NCBI GenBank assembly: GCA_951812755.1
Contig: OX638329.1
Location: 2,527,339 to 2,591,338 of the forward strand
Source of the DNA: an uncultured Latescibacterota bacterium
GTDB lineage: Bacteria; Latescibacterota; UBA2968
Direction: 5' to 3'
DNA length: 64,000 nucleotides
The notes under the pieces were generated by a model. That model was not told the DNA's origin, ran no database searches, and saw only the letters and a program-made list of their open reading frames with translations. A program made the position numbers and the translations under genes. Position 1 is the stretch's first letter. Each line of letters begins with the position of its first letter. This document shows positions 15,734 to 24,074 of this stretch, in pieces.

Positions 15734-16357
15734 ATGAATACGACCGACAACCTCGTTCTCACTATCGGCCATTCCACACACGCTCTGGATGAGTTCGTCG
15801 CATTGTTACAGCAGCATCGCGTGACTGCGGTGGGAGATGTCCGATCCGCGCCGTACAGCCGCTTCAATCCCCAATTCAATCACGATGTGCTACCGAGTAG
15901 CCTCAAGGTATTCGGAATTGAGTATGTATATCTCGGTCACGCACTTGGCGGACGTTCCGACGATCCCGCTTGCTATGAGAAAGGGCGCATCTGCTATGAC
16001 CGCGTTGCCAAAACGGATCACTTTCGACGTGGTCTCAATCGCGTCGTTTATGGCGCAGGGAATCATCGCATCGCGCTCATGTGCGCGGAAAAAGAGCCCC
16101 TCGAATGTCATCGCACACTTCTCGTCTCTCAGGCACTCGACGATCAGGGCGTCGAAGTCGCACACATCCACGCCGACGGAGGAATAGAACGCCATGCCGA
16201 TGCAATGGATCGTTTGCTCGACCTCCAGAAGTTGCCGCGCGAGGACCTCTTCCAAACACGTAAGGAATTGATTGTCGAAGCCATCGCGCGTCAGGAGGAG
16301 CGAGTGGCTTTTGTCGATGAGAACATATCCACAACTTCCGAGGGATCAACCCTATGA
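15734..16357 (+). CDS. DUF488 family protein 1
   Basis: A 207-residue soluble protein with the DUF488 hallmarks: LTIGHSTH near the N-terminus, VGDVRSAPYSRFNPQFN, and ALMCAEKEPLECHR with the conserved Cys and His residues (about 115-128). The biochemical function of DUF488 is not established. The Cys/His motif suggests a catalytic or metal site. The tail from about 175 is a charged extension. It overlaps the second DUF488 gene by ATGA (16354-16357), showing translational coupling. Confidence 0.88.
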   Translation: MNTTDNLVLTIGHSTHALDEFVALLQQHRVTAVGDVRSAPYSRFNPQFNHDVLPSSLKVFGIEYVYLGHALGGRSDDPACYEKGRICYDRVAKTDHFRRGLNRVVYGAGNHRIALMCAEKEPLECHRTLLVSQALDDQGVEVAHIHADGGIERHADAMDRLLDLQKLPREDLFQTRKELIVEAIARQEERVAFVDENISTTSEGSTL

Positions 16358-16791
16358 AACTTTTGACCATCGGTTTCACAAAAAAGCCGGCTCGCCGTTT
16401 CTTTGAGTTGTTGTGCGAGTCGGGTACCAAACGCGTTATTGATGTGCGCCTCAATAACTGGTCGCAACTCGCCGGTTTCGCGAAGTGGAACGATCTCGCG
16501 TACTTTCTCGAGCTTCATGGAATGGACTATATCTACCTACCCCAAGAACTCGCACCCACGAAGGACATGTTGGACGATTACAGGAAGGGACGCAGCAATT
16601 GGAAAACCTATGAGGACCGTTTCATCAAGCTGATGTACGAGCGGCGGATTGAAGAAAAGGTACCCAAAGAGATCATCGCGGATGGCTGTCTGCTATGCAG
16701 CGAGGACAAACCGCACTATTGCCACCGTCGGCTTGTTGCTGAGTACCTTAAACAACACTGGGGCGATGTAGATATCGCCCATCTAGGATAA
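16354..16791 (+). CDS. DUF488 family protein 2
   Basis: A 145-residue protein starting at ATG 16354 in a 4-base overlap with DUF488 protein 1. It keeps LTIGFT, VIDVRLNN and CLLCSEDKPHYCHRRLVAEY, so the Cys/His site is intact. It is shorter than protein 1 and lacks the charged tail. Two different DUF488 proteins in one operon suggest a heteromer. A minus-strand PhyH gene ends 28 bases downstream, closing the cassette. Confidence 0.88.
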   Translation: MKLLTIGFTKKPARRFFELLCESGTKRVIDVRLNNWSQLAGFAKWNDLAYFLELHGMDYIYLPQELAPTKDMLDDYRKGRSNWKTYEDRFIKLMYERRIEEKVPKEIIADGCLLCSEDKPHYCHRRLVAEYLKQHWGDVDIAHLG

Positions 16792-16819
16792 TGCAATCCT
16801 TGAAGCCCTTCCTATGATG

Positions 16820-17671
16820 CTATGGCATGACCGCTTCTTCGCCCTGATATTTTTGGATCCAACTTTTCAAAGGAACATCTCCTTCTGTTGGCGATGTGTA
16901 GCCGTGAATGCCCGAAGGGGAATATCGACACATCTGCTTTCGGATTGGACTTAGTTGATCCCAGAAATTTTCTACATTGCATTCGCCGCGCGCTTGAAGC
17001 CAGCGATAAGCGTATCCGTAGAAGAGCACCTTTCGGGGTTGCGTCCAATAATTGGCACTCGCCGAATGCCACAACCGGCGGTCAAAGATAACGGCTGATC
17101 CCCGGGGAGCGAGGATGGGTACGGCGCCTTTTACCATCTGATTGCGATTTCCGTTCGGCCAAGTCATCTTATTTTTTACCTGACTTCCCGGTATAACGTG
17201 AAAGTTGCCGCGTCCGGGTTCGCTTGTATCCGATAAGAAGTAGGCCACTTTGACCGATAAGCGCGGCCTTGGGCTTGTCTCCATCTCTTGATTCACGCGC
17301 CCGGTATCTTGATGCCAGCCGATCCCCAAACCTCGTTTGCTATCTGGTGGTTCGGGAGGCGTCACGTTCAGGTGTGCCAGATAGATTTGAATGTTCCAGC
17401 CCAAAATCCCCCAAACTTTTGGAAATGTCGTGTAGTGATCTATCAGGTCAATAAATGCACGATCCCGCCCCAGAAAGTCGCGTTCGTGAACCCGTTTATG
17501 TGGTTCGATTTTTTGCTTTTCGCGTTCTTCGGCATTGACGCGATCAACTGCTTTGGTCAGTAGTCTTCTTTTGGCGTCGCTCAGTGCGTTTTCAATGATC
17601 AGATAACCCCGATCCTCAAATTCGAGCCGTTCGTCTTCGGTCAGGCAATGGTGTAGCCAGCGTCTGTTCAT
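16820..17671 (-). CDS. Phytanoyl-CoA dioxygenase family (PhyH-like) oxygenase 1
   Basis: A 283-residue predicted Fe(II)/2-oxoglutarate dioxygenase. The first two Fe ligands are visible as HQD in GWHQDTGR (about residue 132). The distal His is in RLWHSASANYW, followed by RKVLFYGY, whose Arg would bind 2-oxoglutarate. I chose ATG 17671 because AAAGGAG precedes it; a longer frame starts inside the upstream gene. A small membrane-protein gene ends 14 bases upstream on the same strand. The family hydroxylates diverse metabolites, so the substrate is unknown. Confidence 0.85.
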   Translation of the reverse strand: MNRRWLHHCLTEDERLEFEDRGYLIIENALSDAKRRLLTKAVDRVNAEEREKQKIEPHKRVHERDFLGRDRAFIDLIDHYTTFPKVWGILGWNIQIYLAHLNVTPPEPPDSKRGLGIGWHQDTGRVNQEMETSPRPRLSVKVAYFLSDTSEPGRGNFHVIPGSQVKNKMTWPNGNRNQMVKGAVPILAPRGSAVIFDRRLWHSASANYWTQPRKVLFYGYAYRWLQARGECNVENFWDQLSPIRKQMCRYSPSGIHGYTSPTEGDVPLKSWIQKYQGEEAVMP

Positions 17672-17685
17672 AGCGCATTCTCCTT

Positions 17686-18153
17686 TCATGAAAAGAGGTT
17701 GGCCCTCCTTTTTTTTCGATCCAGAATATAGAATTTGATAAGCCCTATCCCGCCGATCAGACCACAGGGTATCACAATGAAGCGGTACATTGAGACCTCG
17801 TCATATCGAAGCGATGCTCCGGTCGCACCCATTGTCACGACCACAAATGATATGTGAATGAGTTTTTGAGATAGGTCTTTATTGACAAAGGTAGAGATCA
17901 GAATTAGCGCGAGCGCCGTGTGAAAAATGATAAATCCCGCATAACCGTTTCGCACGGCCAGATCAAATTGCCAATCATAGCGATAAAGCCATACCATGAA
18001 CACATGTGTCAGAATGATAAGTGCTATAGCGCGCCACAGCGCGATCGGGTGTTGTTCTCGCAGGGTGAGCACGACTACAGTGGTCAATCCCACATATCCT
18101 GTGATCGCTAATAAAAAAGTGATGAAAATTTCCGTTGTTCCTGTCTCTACCAT
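17686..18153 (-). CDS. Small polytopic membrane protein, unknown
   Basis: A 155-residue protein with four or five hydrophobic helices (about 7-29, 41-58, 68-88, 97-115 and 122-142) and a basic C-terminus (DRKKRRAN). No family is recognised. ATG 18153 is preceded by AGGGAGA at good spacing; a TTG one codon upstream is the alternative. It is followed closely by the PhyH gene and may share its transcript. Confidence 0.6.
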   Translation of the reverse strand: MVETGTTEIFITFLLAITGYVGLTTVVVLTLREQHPIALWRAIALIILTHVFMVWLYRYDWQFDLAVRNGYAGFIIFHTALALILISTFVNKDLSQKLIHISFVVVTMGATGASLRYDEVSMYRFIVIPCGLIGGIGLIKFYILDRKKRRANLFS

Positions 18154-18269
18154 CAAAACGATTCTCCCTGCTTATGTGTCGCGTTTGATATGCAATATAT
18201 GGCATGATATTCTGAGAACAAGAGTGTTTCACAGGTGCTGACATGTAGTAGGCGATTCGGTACATGCAA

Positions 18270-18300
18270 AACGGGTTACGACGTATTGTCATAACCCGTT
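18270..18300. terminator. Hairpin downstream of tRNA-Thr (bidirectional terminator)
   Basis: AACGGGTTA (18270-18278) pairs with TAACCCGTT (18292-18300) around a 13-base loop. T residues follow on both strands (TTTT on the minus strand, GTTTTTT on the plus). It lies just after the 3' end of the minus-strand tRNA. Confidence 0.7.
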
Positions 18301-18308
18301 GTTTTTTG

Positions 18309-18384
18309 TGGAGCCGCCCAGCGGACTCGAACCGCTGACCGCCTGATTACAAATCAGGTGCTCTACCAGCTGAGCTAGGGCGGC
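18309..18384 (-). tRNA. tRNA-Thr (TGT anticodon)
   Basis: The minus strand folds into a complete 76-base tRNA: acceptor GCCGCCC/GGGCGGC, D-arm GCTC/GAGC, anticodon stem CCTGA/TCAGG with loop TTTGTAA (anticodon TGT), T-arm AGCGG/CCGCT with TTCGAGT, and encoded TCCA at the 3' end. It reads ACA and related Thr codons. It stands alone between ddl and a membrane-protein gene. Confidence 0.97.
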
Positions 18385-18463
18385 TTGTCGGTCAAAGATA
18401 TAAAAGTGGGCGATTTTTGGCAACCTCAAACCTGCTGGAAGAGCGGATAGGCTAAGCCGATGG

Positions 18464-19546
18464 CTAAAAAAACGATGTTTTGTGTTTTAGCTCGCGTTCG
18501 TAGCGTTCAATGCCCAGTTGAATGAGGCGATCAATCAATTCCGGATAAGAAATTCCACTGGCCTCCCACAGCTTGGGATACATACTGATCCGCGTAAAGC
18601 CGGGAATTGTATTGATTTCATTTACCACAAAGGTGCCGTCATTTTTGAGAAAGAAATCCGCGCGTGCCATACCCTCACAGCACAGGACTTGAAATGTGTG
18701 AATGGCAAGGGCCTGTACCTGTTTTACAGCTTCTTCCGATAAATCAGCAGGGATGTGCAATACCGCGCCTTTTTCATCCAGATATTTCGCTTCATAAGAA
18801 TAAAACTCGTGCTGCGGCAAGATCTCACCGGGTACTGAGACAATGGGCGTTTCATTGCCCAATACCGAACATTCGATTTCTCGACCCTCGACGAAAGCCT
18901 CGATTAGTACCTTCTTGTCGTAGCGAAATGCTTCTTTCAATGCGGGGATTAGTGCACTTTTGTCGTGTACTTTACTCACGCCGACTGATGAACCCAAATT
19001 TGCTGGCTTTACAAATAGGGGCAATCCCAGTTCTGAAATCACATCATCTATATCCAGATTGTCCAACTGGAACTGAAATACTGTTCGCCACGCGGCAACG
19101 GGAATATTGGCATCGCGCAGCAAGCGTTTCATCACGTCTTTGTCCATTCCCACAGCCGAGCCGAGTACATCTGCGCCTACATAGGGGACATCGGCCAATC
19201 TCAAGAATCCCTGTACTGTGCCGTCTTCTCCCAGTGGTCCGTGCAAGACGGGAAAAACCACATCGACCGAATCGGACGCAGACTGCCCCACGAGTTCACC
19301 GCGCCCTTCTGGCATCAATGTAACCAGCGCATTTTGATCTGCGTCAGAGAGGCCCTCTGTATTTGCTTCTGGCAATAGTTGTTCGGCTTCGTTTAAGAAC
19401 CATTGACCCGATTTGTCGATTCCTATTGGCACGACTTCGTATTTGGTCTTGTCAATGGCGTCAATGATGTTGCGCGCAGATTGCAATGACACTTCGTGCT
19501 CTGCCGATTTTCCACCAAATAGTATTCCCACGCGGGTCTTTTTCAT
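18464..19546 (-). CDS. ddl: D-alanine--D-alanine ligase
   Basis: A 360-residue ATP-grasp enzyme making the D-Ala-D-Ala dipeptide for peptidoglycan in the cytoplasm. Motifs: GGKSAEHEVSLQSA at the N-terminus, VLHGPLGEDGTVQG, FVKPANLGSSVGVSK (ATP grasp), and the metal site VNEINTIPGFT near the C-terminus. ATG 19546 overlaps the DedA stop (ATGA), which fixes the start; a longer frame to 19579 lies inside the upstream gene. Translational coupling to DedA is likely. Length and motifs are typical. Confidence 0.96.
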   Translation of the reverse strand: MKKTRVGILFGGKSAEHEVSLQSARNIIDAIDKTKYEVVPIGIDKSGQWFLNEAEQLLPEANTEGLSDADQNALVTLMPEGRGELVGQSASDSVDVVFPVLHGPLGEDGTVQGFLRLADVPYVGADVLGSAVGMDKDVMKRLLRDANIPVAAWRTVFQFQLDNLDIDDVISELGLPLFVKPANLGSSVGVSKVHDKSALIPALKEAFRYDKKVLIEAFVEGREIECSVLGNETPIVSVPGEILPQHEFYSYEAKYLDEKGAVLHIPADLSEEAVKQVQALAIHTFQVLCCEGMARADFFLKNDGTFVVNEINTIPGFTRISMYPKLWEASGISYPELIDRLIQLGIERYERELKHKTSFF

Positions 19547-20235
19547 TTTTCTCTCTGCTTTTTTTTTCGTCGCCACCACCAGAATCCGAGTATCCCCACA
19601 ACCATTAAAATTGCCAGTACGCGGTTATAAGTTTTTAGTACAGCGACTACGATTTCCCAGTTTTCGCCGACCATCAGCCCAAAGTAGATCAGCAGACTAT
19701 TCCACAGCAGTGTGCCAAATACCACGTAAAGCGTCATGCGTAGCGGATGCATCTGGCTGATGCCAGCCACAATGCCGACAAATACCCGCACGGCGGGCAA
19801 AAATCGATTGAAAATAACGACTTTGTCGCCATAGCGATTGAACCATGTTTCGGTGCGGTGCAGATTTTCTTCATTTAAAAACTTTATATTGAACCGCAAG
19901 AAGAACGACCGTCCCTTTACAAAAGCTATGGCATAAAGGAGCAAACAGCCTACTGCACTGCCTATCCACATGGCAAAATACGCAGGCCAGACGGCGATTA
20001 CCCCAATGCCGGCCAAATACGCGCCGAATACAATCAGAGTATCACCGGGAATGATAGGGACTACGTTTTCTAAAAAAGCACCCAGAAATAAAAAAAAGTA
20101 AATCCACCCTGGCGGTTGGCCTCTCAAATAGGCGAGAAAAGAATCCCAGAGTTCAGTAAAGTAAGCGAGAAAAGAATCCCAGAGTTCAGTAAAGTAAGCG
20201 AGAAAAGAATCCAGGAATTCAGTAAAGTACTCCAA
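19543..20235 (-). CDS. DedA/SNARE-associated family membrane protein with N-terminal tandem repeat
   Basis: A 230-residue member of the DedA family, inner-membrane proteins implicated in lipid transport and membrane homeostasis. The core has FLENVVPIIPGDTLIVFGA (from about residue 54) and RFLPAVRVFVGIVAG, both family signatures, with several helices and a basic tail (WWRRKKKQREK). The N-terminus is unusual: three 11-residue units (YFTE-LDSFLA type, about residues 3-35) come from a 33-base tandem repeat. The gene is upstream of ddl and its stop overlaps the ddl start. Confidence 0.9.
   Translation of the reverse strand: MEYFTEFLDSFLAYFTELWDSFLAYFTELWDSFLAYLRGQPPGWIYFFLFLGAFLENVVPIIPGDTLIVFGAYLAGIGVIAVWPAYFAMWIGSAVGCLLLYAIAFVKGRSFFLRFNIKFLNEENLHRTETWFNRYGDKVVIFNRFLPAVRVFVGIVAGISQMHPLRMTLYVVFGTLLWNSLLIYFGLMVGENWEIVVAVLKTYNRVLAILMVVGILGFWWWRRKKKQREK
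20131..20229 (-). repeat. Three 33-bp tandem repeats inside the DedA gene
   Basis: Units lie at 20131-20163, 20164-20196 and 20197-20229. They are nearly identical, and the outermost one differs at a few bases. Each adds 11 codons in frame, so copy number could change without disrupting the gene. The repeat extends the cytoplasmic or membrane-surface N-terminus. Confidence 0.92.
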
Positions 20236-20297
20236 TTGTGTATCCTTTAGATGTGATACCCGAGGCGGTTAGATTTTTGAATAAACTGCGCAATAAG

Positions 20298-21464
20298 TCA
20301 ACAACTTTTTATTAACGCGACCGCCTGTGCTGCTATGCCTTCTTCGCGTCCGACAAAACCCAGGTGTTCGGTTGTCGTTGCTTTTACCGATATAAGATCA
20401 ACCGGCACATCCAATGCGCGCGCCATATTTTCGCGCATTTGTTCAATATACGGCGATAGCTTTGGGCGTTGCGCCATCACGGTTGCATCCACATTGAGTA
20501 CTTGTGCGTGCGATTCTTTCAGAATGCGGGCCACGCGCGCCAGTAATGTGAGACTTGATATATCTTTGTACGCGGCGTCTGTATCGGGAAAGAGCCGACC
20601 AATGTCGCCGGCACCCAGCGCGCCCAATAGGGCATCGATGATGACGTGGATTAATACATCTGCATCTGAGTGGCCCAGGAGTCCTTTCTCGTGGGGAATG
20701 TGTACGCCGCCCAAGATCAGCGCACGGTTTTCCACGAGTTGATGCGCGTCATAGCCTTGGCCAATACGCAATGCCGGTGTCACGTCACCTCGCTTTTCTA
20801 AAATGTACAATCCCCTGTCGAGGTCTTCTGGCGATGTGATTTTGATATTGTCCGCTCGCCCGGGCACAATAGTTACAGCCTCGCCCAAACGCTCCACCAG
20901 AGCCGTATCATCTGTTCCGAGATATCCCGATTCGCGTGCGGCACGATGGGCGCGAAAGATTACTTCGCGACGAAATGCCTGAGGCGTTTGTACGGCTCGC
21001 AATGCCGCTCTGTCCAGGGTTTCAATGATTTGATCGTCCTGTACGCGCTTTACCGTATCTGTTACAGGTATGCCCAAAACAGCGGCACCGCGTTCGGCTG
21101 CTGCCAGAACTACGGCATTGATGTCCTTGGGCGTTATATAAGCCCGCGCGCCGTCATGGACGGCAACTACGTCGGCATTTTGCGGTATCACCTGTAGTCC
21201 ACATGCCACCGAGTCCTGCCGTTCTGCACCGCCGCCGACCACATCGACAACTTTGGAAAATTTTTTATTTCCAAATTGTTCTCGGCAAGTATCGATGTCC
21301 TCCTGCCCCACGACCAGTACAACGCGGTCAATGTGGTCTGCGCGTTCAAATGCAGTCAATGTCCAGGCCAATACGGGACGCCCGGCAAGGTCGAGAAATT
21401 GCTTTGGGATATGCGTTCCCATTCGCTTTCCCGACCCGGCAGCGAGGACGATGGCGTAGTTCAT
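20298..21464 (-). CDS. ispDF: Bifunctional IspD/IspF, MEP isoprenoid pathway
   Basis: A 388-residue fusion of two MEP-pathway enzymes. IspD (about 1-230) makes CDP-ME from MEP and CTP: LAAGSGKRMG at the N-terminus, VHDGARAYI, and TDTVKRV. IspF (about 232-388) makes the cyclic diphosphate: RIGQGYDAH with metal-binding Asp and His, LLGHSDADVLIH, FPDTDAAYKD and ATTTEHLGFVGREEGI. The intermediate enzyme IspE is not adjacent. ATG 21464 is the first codon of MNYAIVLAAGSGKRMG. Such fusions are known in several bacterial groups. Confidence 0.96.
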   Translation of the reverse strand: MNYAIVLAAGSGKRMGTHIPKQFLDLAGRPVLAWTLTAFERADHIDRVVLVVGQEDIDTCREQFGNKKFSKVVDVVGGGAERQDSVACGLQVIPQNADVVAVHDGARAYITPKDINAVVLAAAERGAAVLGIPVTDTVKRVQDDQIIETLDRAALRAVQTPQAFRREVIFRAHRAARESGYLGTDDTALVERLGEAVTIVPGRADNIKITSPEDLDRGLYILEKRGDVTPALRIGQGYDAHQLVENRALILGGVHIPHEKGLLGHSDADVLIHVIIDALLGALGAGDIGRLFPDTDAAYKDISSLTLLARVARILKESHAQVLNVDATVMAQRPKLSPYIEQMRENMARALDVPVDLISVKATTTEHLGFVGREEGIAAQAVALIKSC

Positions 21465-21556
21465 GGTAAGTGGATAGTTGTTGGTTGTCAGTTGTCAGTT
21501 CACCCAGCCCCAGCCCCTTTTTTATCTTTGTTCTTCGGTGGTAGCTTTTAATTCCT

Positions 21557-21764
21557 AACTGATGTTACGCATAGGCAGAATATAATGCGCCTGTCATTCT
21601 GAGCCTTTCGACTTCGCTCAAGATAAACTCTGCGCAGCGGAGCCGAAGGAGCGGGGTACAACTGCGTAGCAGTTCATCTCCTACTAACGCAGGTGGAACA
21701 GATGCTTCGGCTCCGTTTCACTCCGCTCAGCATGACAAAACGCCTGACCTGCGTAACATCAGTT
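21557..21764. mobile_element. MITE-like palindromic element with 15-bp terminal inverted repeats
   Basis: AACTGATGTTACGCA at 21557-21571 is the exact reverse complement of 21750-21764. A second inner inverted pair (TGTCATTCTGAGC at 21592-21604 with 21725-21737) differs at one base. CCT flanks both ends (21554-21556 and 21765-21767) and may be a 3-base target duplication. It has no coding capacity. It lies in the ispDF/enolase-superfamily gap, next to CCTAATT heptamer repeats (21765-21792). The rest of the 21465-21793 gap shows only short TTGTCAG-type repeats. Confidence 0.7.
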
Positions 21765-21792
21765 CCTAATTCCTAATTCCTAATTCCTAATT
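21765..21792. repeat. CCTAATT heptamer tandem repeat
   Basis: About four tandem copies of CCTAATT lie directly beside the MITE-like element and before the minus-strand enolase-superfamily stop. This is simple-sequence DNA without other features. Confidence 0.8.
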
Positions 21793-21793
21793 T

Positions 21794-22975
21794 TTAATTC
21801 CCATACTGGTCCTGTTCCCGTTTGGCCCAGTCGGCGTTGACAAACATGTTCAGGCCGGGATCGGCGTATATGCCGTCTATTCTTTCGCCGTCGTGCTGTC
21901 GCAAGAAATCGATGTCCATCTCTACGCCCCAGCCCGGGCCACCGGGCAATTCGAAATGACCATCTACGACTTCGGGGTACGGCGTTCCCGCGCGTTTGAC
22001 GTGTTCATCTGCAAAATCATTAAAATGTTCGAGCACTTTGCCATTGCGGAGGGTTGCCATCAGGTGAAGGGTCGCAACGGTGGTGATAATTCCGCCCACA
22101 TTGTGCGGCGCGACCATCACGTTGTAGGTTTCGGCTGTTGAGGCTATTTTTTTTGTTTCCAGCAAGCCGCCACACTGGTTCAAATCCGGCTGGATGATAT
22201 CTACAACTCGCATGGGGAACAGGTCTCTAAATTCCGCGGCTTTGTAAAGCCGTTCTCCGGTTGCAATTGGAATAGACGTGTGTTGTGCCACTTTGGTCAA
22301 TGTGCCCAAATCCTCCGGACGCGTCGGTTCTTCAATCCATCCCGGGCGCAAGCGTTCAATTGCTTTGGCGATTTCGATGGCCTGATGCGCTGCAAACCGA
22401 CCGTGCATTTCCACAAAAATTTGTACGCGATCACCCACGACGGAATGCACGGCTTCGATCAATTCAATGGATTTGAAAAATTCGTCTCGCGTCAGTTCCA
22501 GATTGCCATTGCCAAATGGATCGAATTTTAGACCGATATATCCGCGATCGATCACTTTTTGAGCTGCTCTGGCATATTCTTCTGGCGACCGCTCCACTGT
22601 GTACCAACCATTTGCATAAGCGGGCACTCGTTCAATGGTTTTGCCGCCGATCAGATTGTACACGGGCTGATTGGTCAATTTGCCAATGCAATCCCAACAC
22701 GCCATCTCTACAAGTGCCAGTCCGGTCATCACAACTTCACCCGGCACACCGAAATCGTGGAGTGTAAATCGGCAGTACAGGTCTTCAATATCGTACACAC
22801 TATGCCCGATGAAATGACGCCTGGTATCTTTCAAAAATTCCAGCACAGTATGTGTTTTGCTCAGGACACGCGCTTCACCAACCCCGCGCGTACCGTCTTC
22901 CAATTCGATAAATACATACGTCAAATTGCGCCAGGGCGTTCCCAGCACATAAGTTTCGTAATTTTTGATTTTCAA
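21794..22975 (-). CDS. Mandelate racemase/muconate lactonizing enzyme family (enolase superfamily)
   Basis: A 393-residue enolase-superfamily enzyme, probably a sugar-acid dehydratase. The barrel shows the catalytic-base strand GLKFDPFG and metal ligands in FVEMHGRF, WIEEPTRP and ATGERL. The later HNVGG segment supplies a catalytic His. TTG 22975 follows AAAGGAG at a good distance, whereas an upstream frame reaching 23218 lies inside queA and gives no family-like residues. It follows queA by 17 bases on the same strand. Dehydration of galactonate- or gluconate-type acids is a guess from the FDPFG and HG motifs. Confidence 0.88.
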   Translation of the reverse strand: MKIKNYETYVLGTPWRNLTYVFIELEDGTRGVGEARVLSKTHTVLEFLKDTRRHFIGHSVYDIEDLYCRFTLHDFGVPGEVVMTGLALVEMACWDCIGKLTNQPVYNLIGGKTIERVPAYANGWYTVERSPEEYARAAQKVIDRGYIGLKFDPFGNGNLELTRDEFFKSIELIEAVHSVVGDRVQIFVEMHGRFAAHQAIEIAKAIERLRPGWIEEPTRPEDLGTLTKVAQHTSIPIATGERLYKAAEFRDLFPMRVVDIIQPDLNQCGGLLETKKIASTAETYNVMVAPHNVGGIITTVATLHLMATLRNGKVLEHFNDFADEHVKRAGTPYPEVVDGHFELPGGPGWGVEMDIDFLRQHDGERIDGIYADPGLNMFVNADWAKREQDQYGN

Positions 22976-22992
22976 GGGATACTCCTTTTTTG

Positions 22993-24030
22993 CTATAAGA
23001 CCATCATTGCATCGCCATAACTGTAAAACCGATAGGCTTCGCGCACGGCTTCTCGGTATGCTCGCATCGCAAAATTGCGCCCCATAAATGCCGCGACGAG
23101 CATGAGCAAGGTGGATTCTGGCAGGTGGAAATTGGTGATCAGACCATCTACCAATCGAAAGTCGTAGGGCGGATAGATAAAGATATGGGTCCAGCCGGAA
23201 CCGGATTTTAGTTGCCAATTCGATCCGATTTTTATTGCTGCGGACTCAAGTGTGCGCACCGATGTCGTTCCCACTGCGATGACGCGCCCGCCATTTGCGC
23301 GACATTGATTGACAGTTTCCGCCGCGTCTTCATCGATTTTCCAAAATTCCGCATCCATTTTGTGATCGCGCACATCGTCTGCTTTCACGGGTTGAAATGT
23401 ACCCGGCCCTACATGAAGCAAAATTCGCGCCAATCTCACGCCCAATGCTTCAATTTTTGCCAATAAATCGGGTGTGAAATGAAGCCCTGCAGTGGGAGCT
23501 GCGACCGATCCGCGCACGCGCGCATAGACCGTCTGATACCGCTCTTTGTCAGAGGCGCGATCTTCTCGGCGAATATAGGGCGGCAATGGCACATGACCAT
23601 GCGTTTTTAGCAGTTCGTCCAGTGATCCTTTGCCCTCAAACCGCACGCGACGGTTGCCCGAATCCAGTATATCTTCGACAATGGCAATCAGGTCTGATCC
23701 TTCAAAGGCAATTTCAGCCCCAATTTGCAATCGCCGCCCGGGCCGTGCCATTATTTCCCAGCTATCGCCATTGGGACGCAGGAGCAAAAGTTCTACCGCG
23801 CCTCGGGTGATTGGTCGATATCCTTTTAATCGCGCGGGAAATACCCGCGTTTCGTTCAATACCAGACAATCGCCTGCGCGCAAAAAGTTGGGCAGTTCTC
23901 GAAATGTTCGATGTGCAATTTCGCGGCGCGTGCGATTTCCGACCATCAAACGCGACCCATCGCGCCTGGCTGTAGGGTATTGTGCGATCAGGTGATTGGG
24001 CAATTCGTAATAAAAATCAGAGCGCTTCAC
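22993..24030 (-). CDS. queA: S-adenosylmethionine:tRNA ribosyltransferase-isomerase
   Basis: A 345-residue enzyme of queuosine biosynthesis that transfers the ribosyl part of SAM to preQ1-modified tRNA. Typical segments are DFYYELPNHLIAQYP at the N-terminus, LVLNETRVFPARLKG, SVAAPTAGLHFT, LHVGPGTFQPVK, and TNFHLPESTLLMLVAAF near the C-terminus. It starts at GTG 24030. It is full length and intact. The unrelated enolase-superfamily gene follows closely, probably by transcriptional convenience. Confidence 0.96.
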   Translation of the reverse strand: MKRSDFYYELPNHLIAQYPTARRDGSRLMVGNRTRREIAHRTFRELPNFLRAGDCLVLNETRVFPARLKGYRPITRGAVELLLLRPNGDSWEIMARPGRRLQIGAEIAFEGSDLIAIVEDILDSGNRRVRFEGKGSLDELLKTHGHVPLPPYIRREDRASDKERYQTVYARVRGSVAAPTAGLHFTPDLLAKIEALGVRLARILLHVGPGTFQPVKADDVRDHKMDAEFWKIDEDAAETVNQCRANGGRVIAVGTTSVRTLESAAIKIGSNWQLKSGSGWTHIFIYPPYDFRLVDGLITNFHLPESTLLMLVAAFMGRNFAMRAYREAVREAYRFYSYGDAMMVL

Positions 24031-24074
24031 AGGATGAGTTTATAAACAAGTGAGAGTGTGCATACAGCGTCATT

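Noticed and set aside
20131-20229. CRISPR array
   Set aside because: The units are directly adjacent with no spacers and lie inside a coding frame.
21794-23218. A 474-residue version of the enolase-superfamily protein
   Set aside because: The first 81 residues lie antisense-free inside queA, look unlike the family, and TTG 22975 has a clear AAAGGAG.
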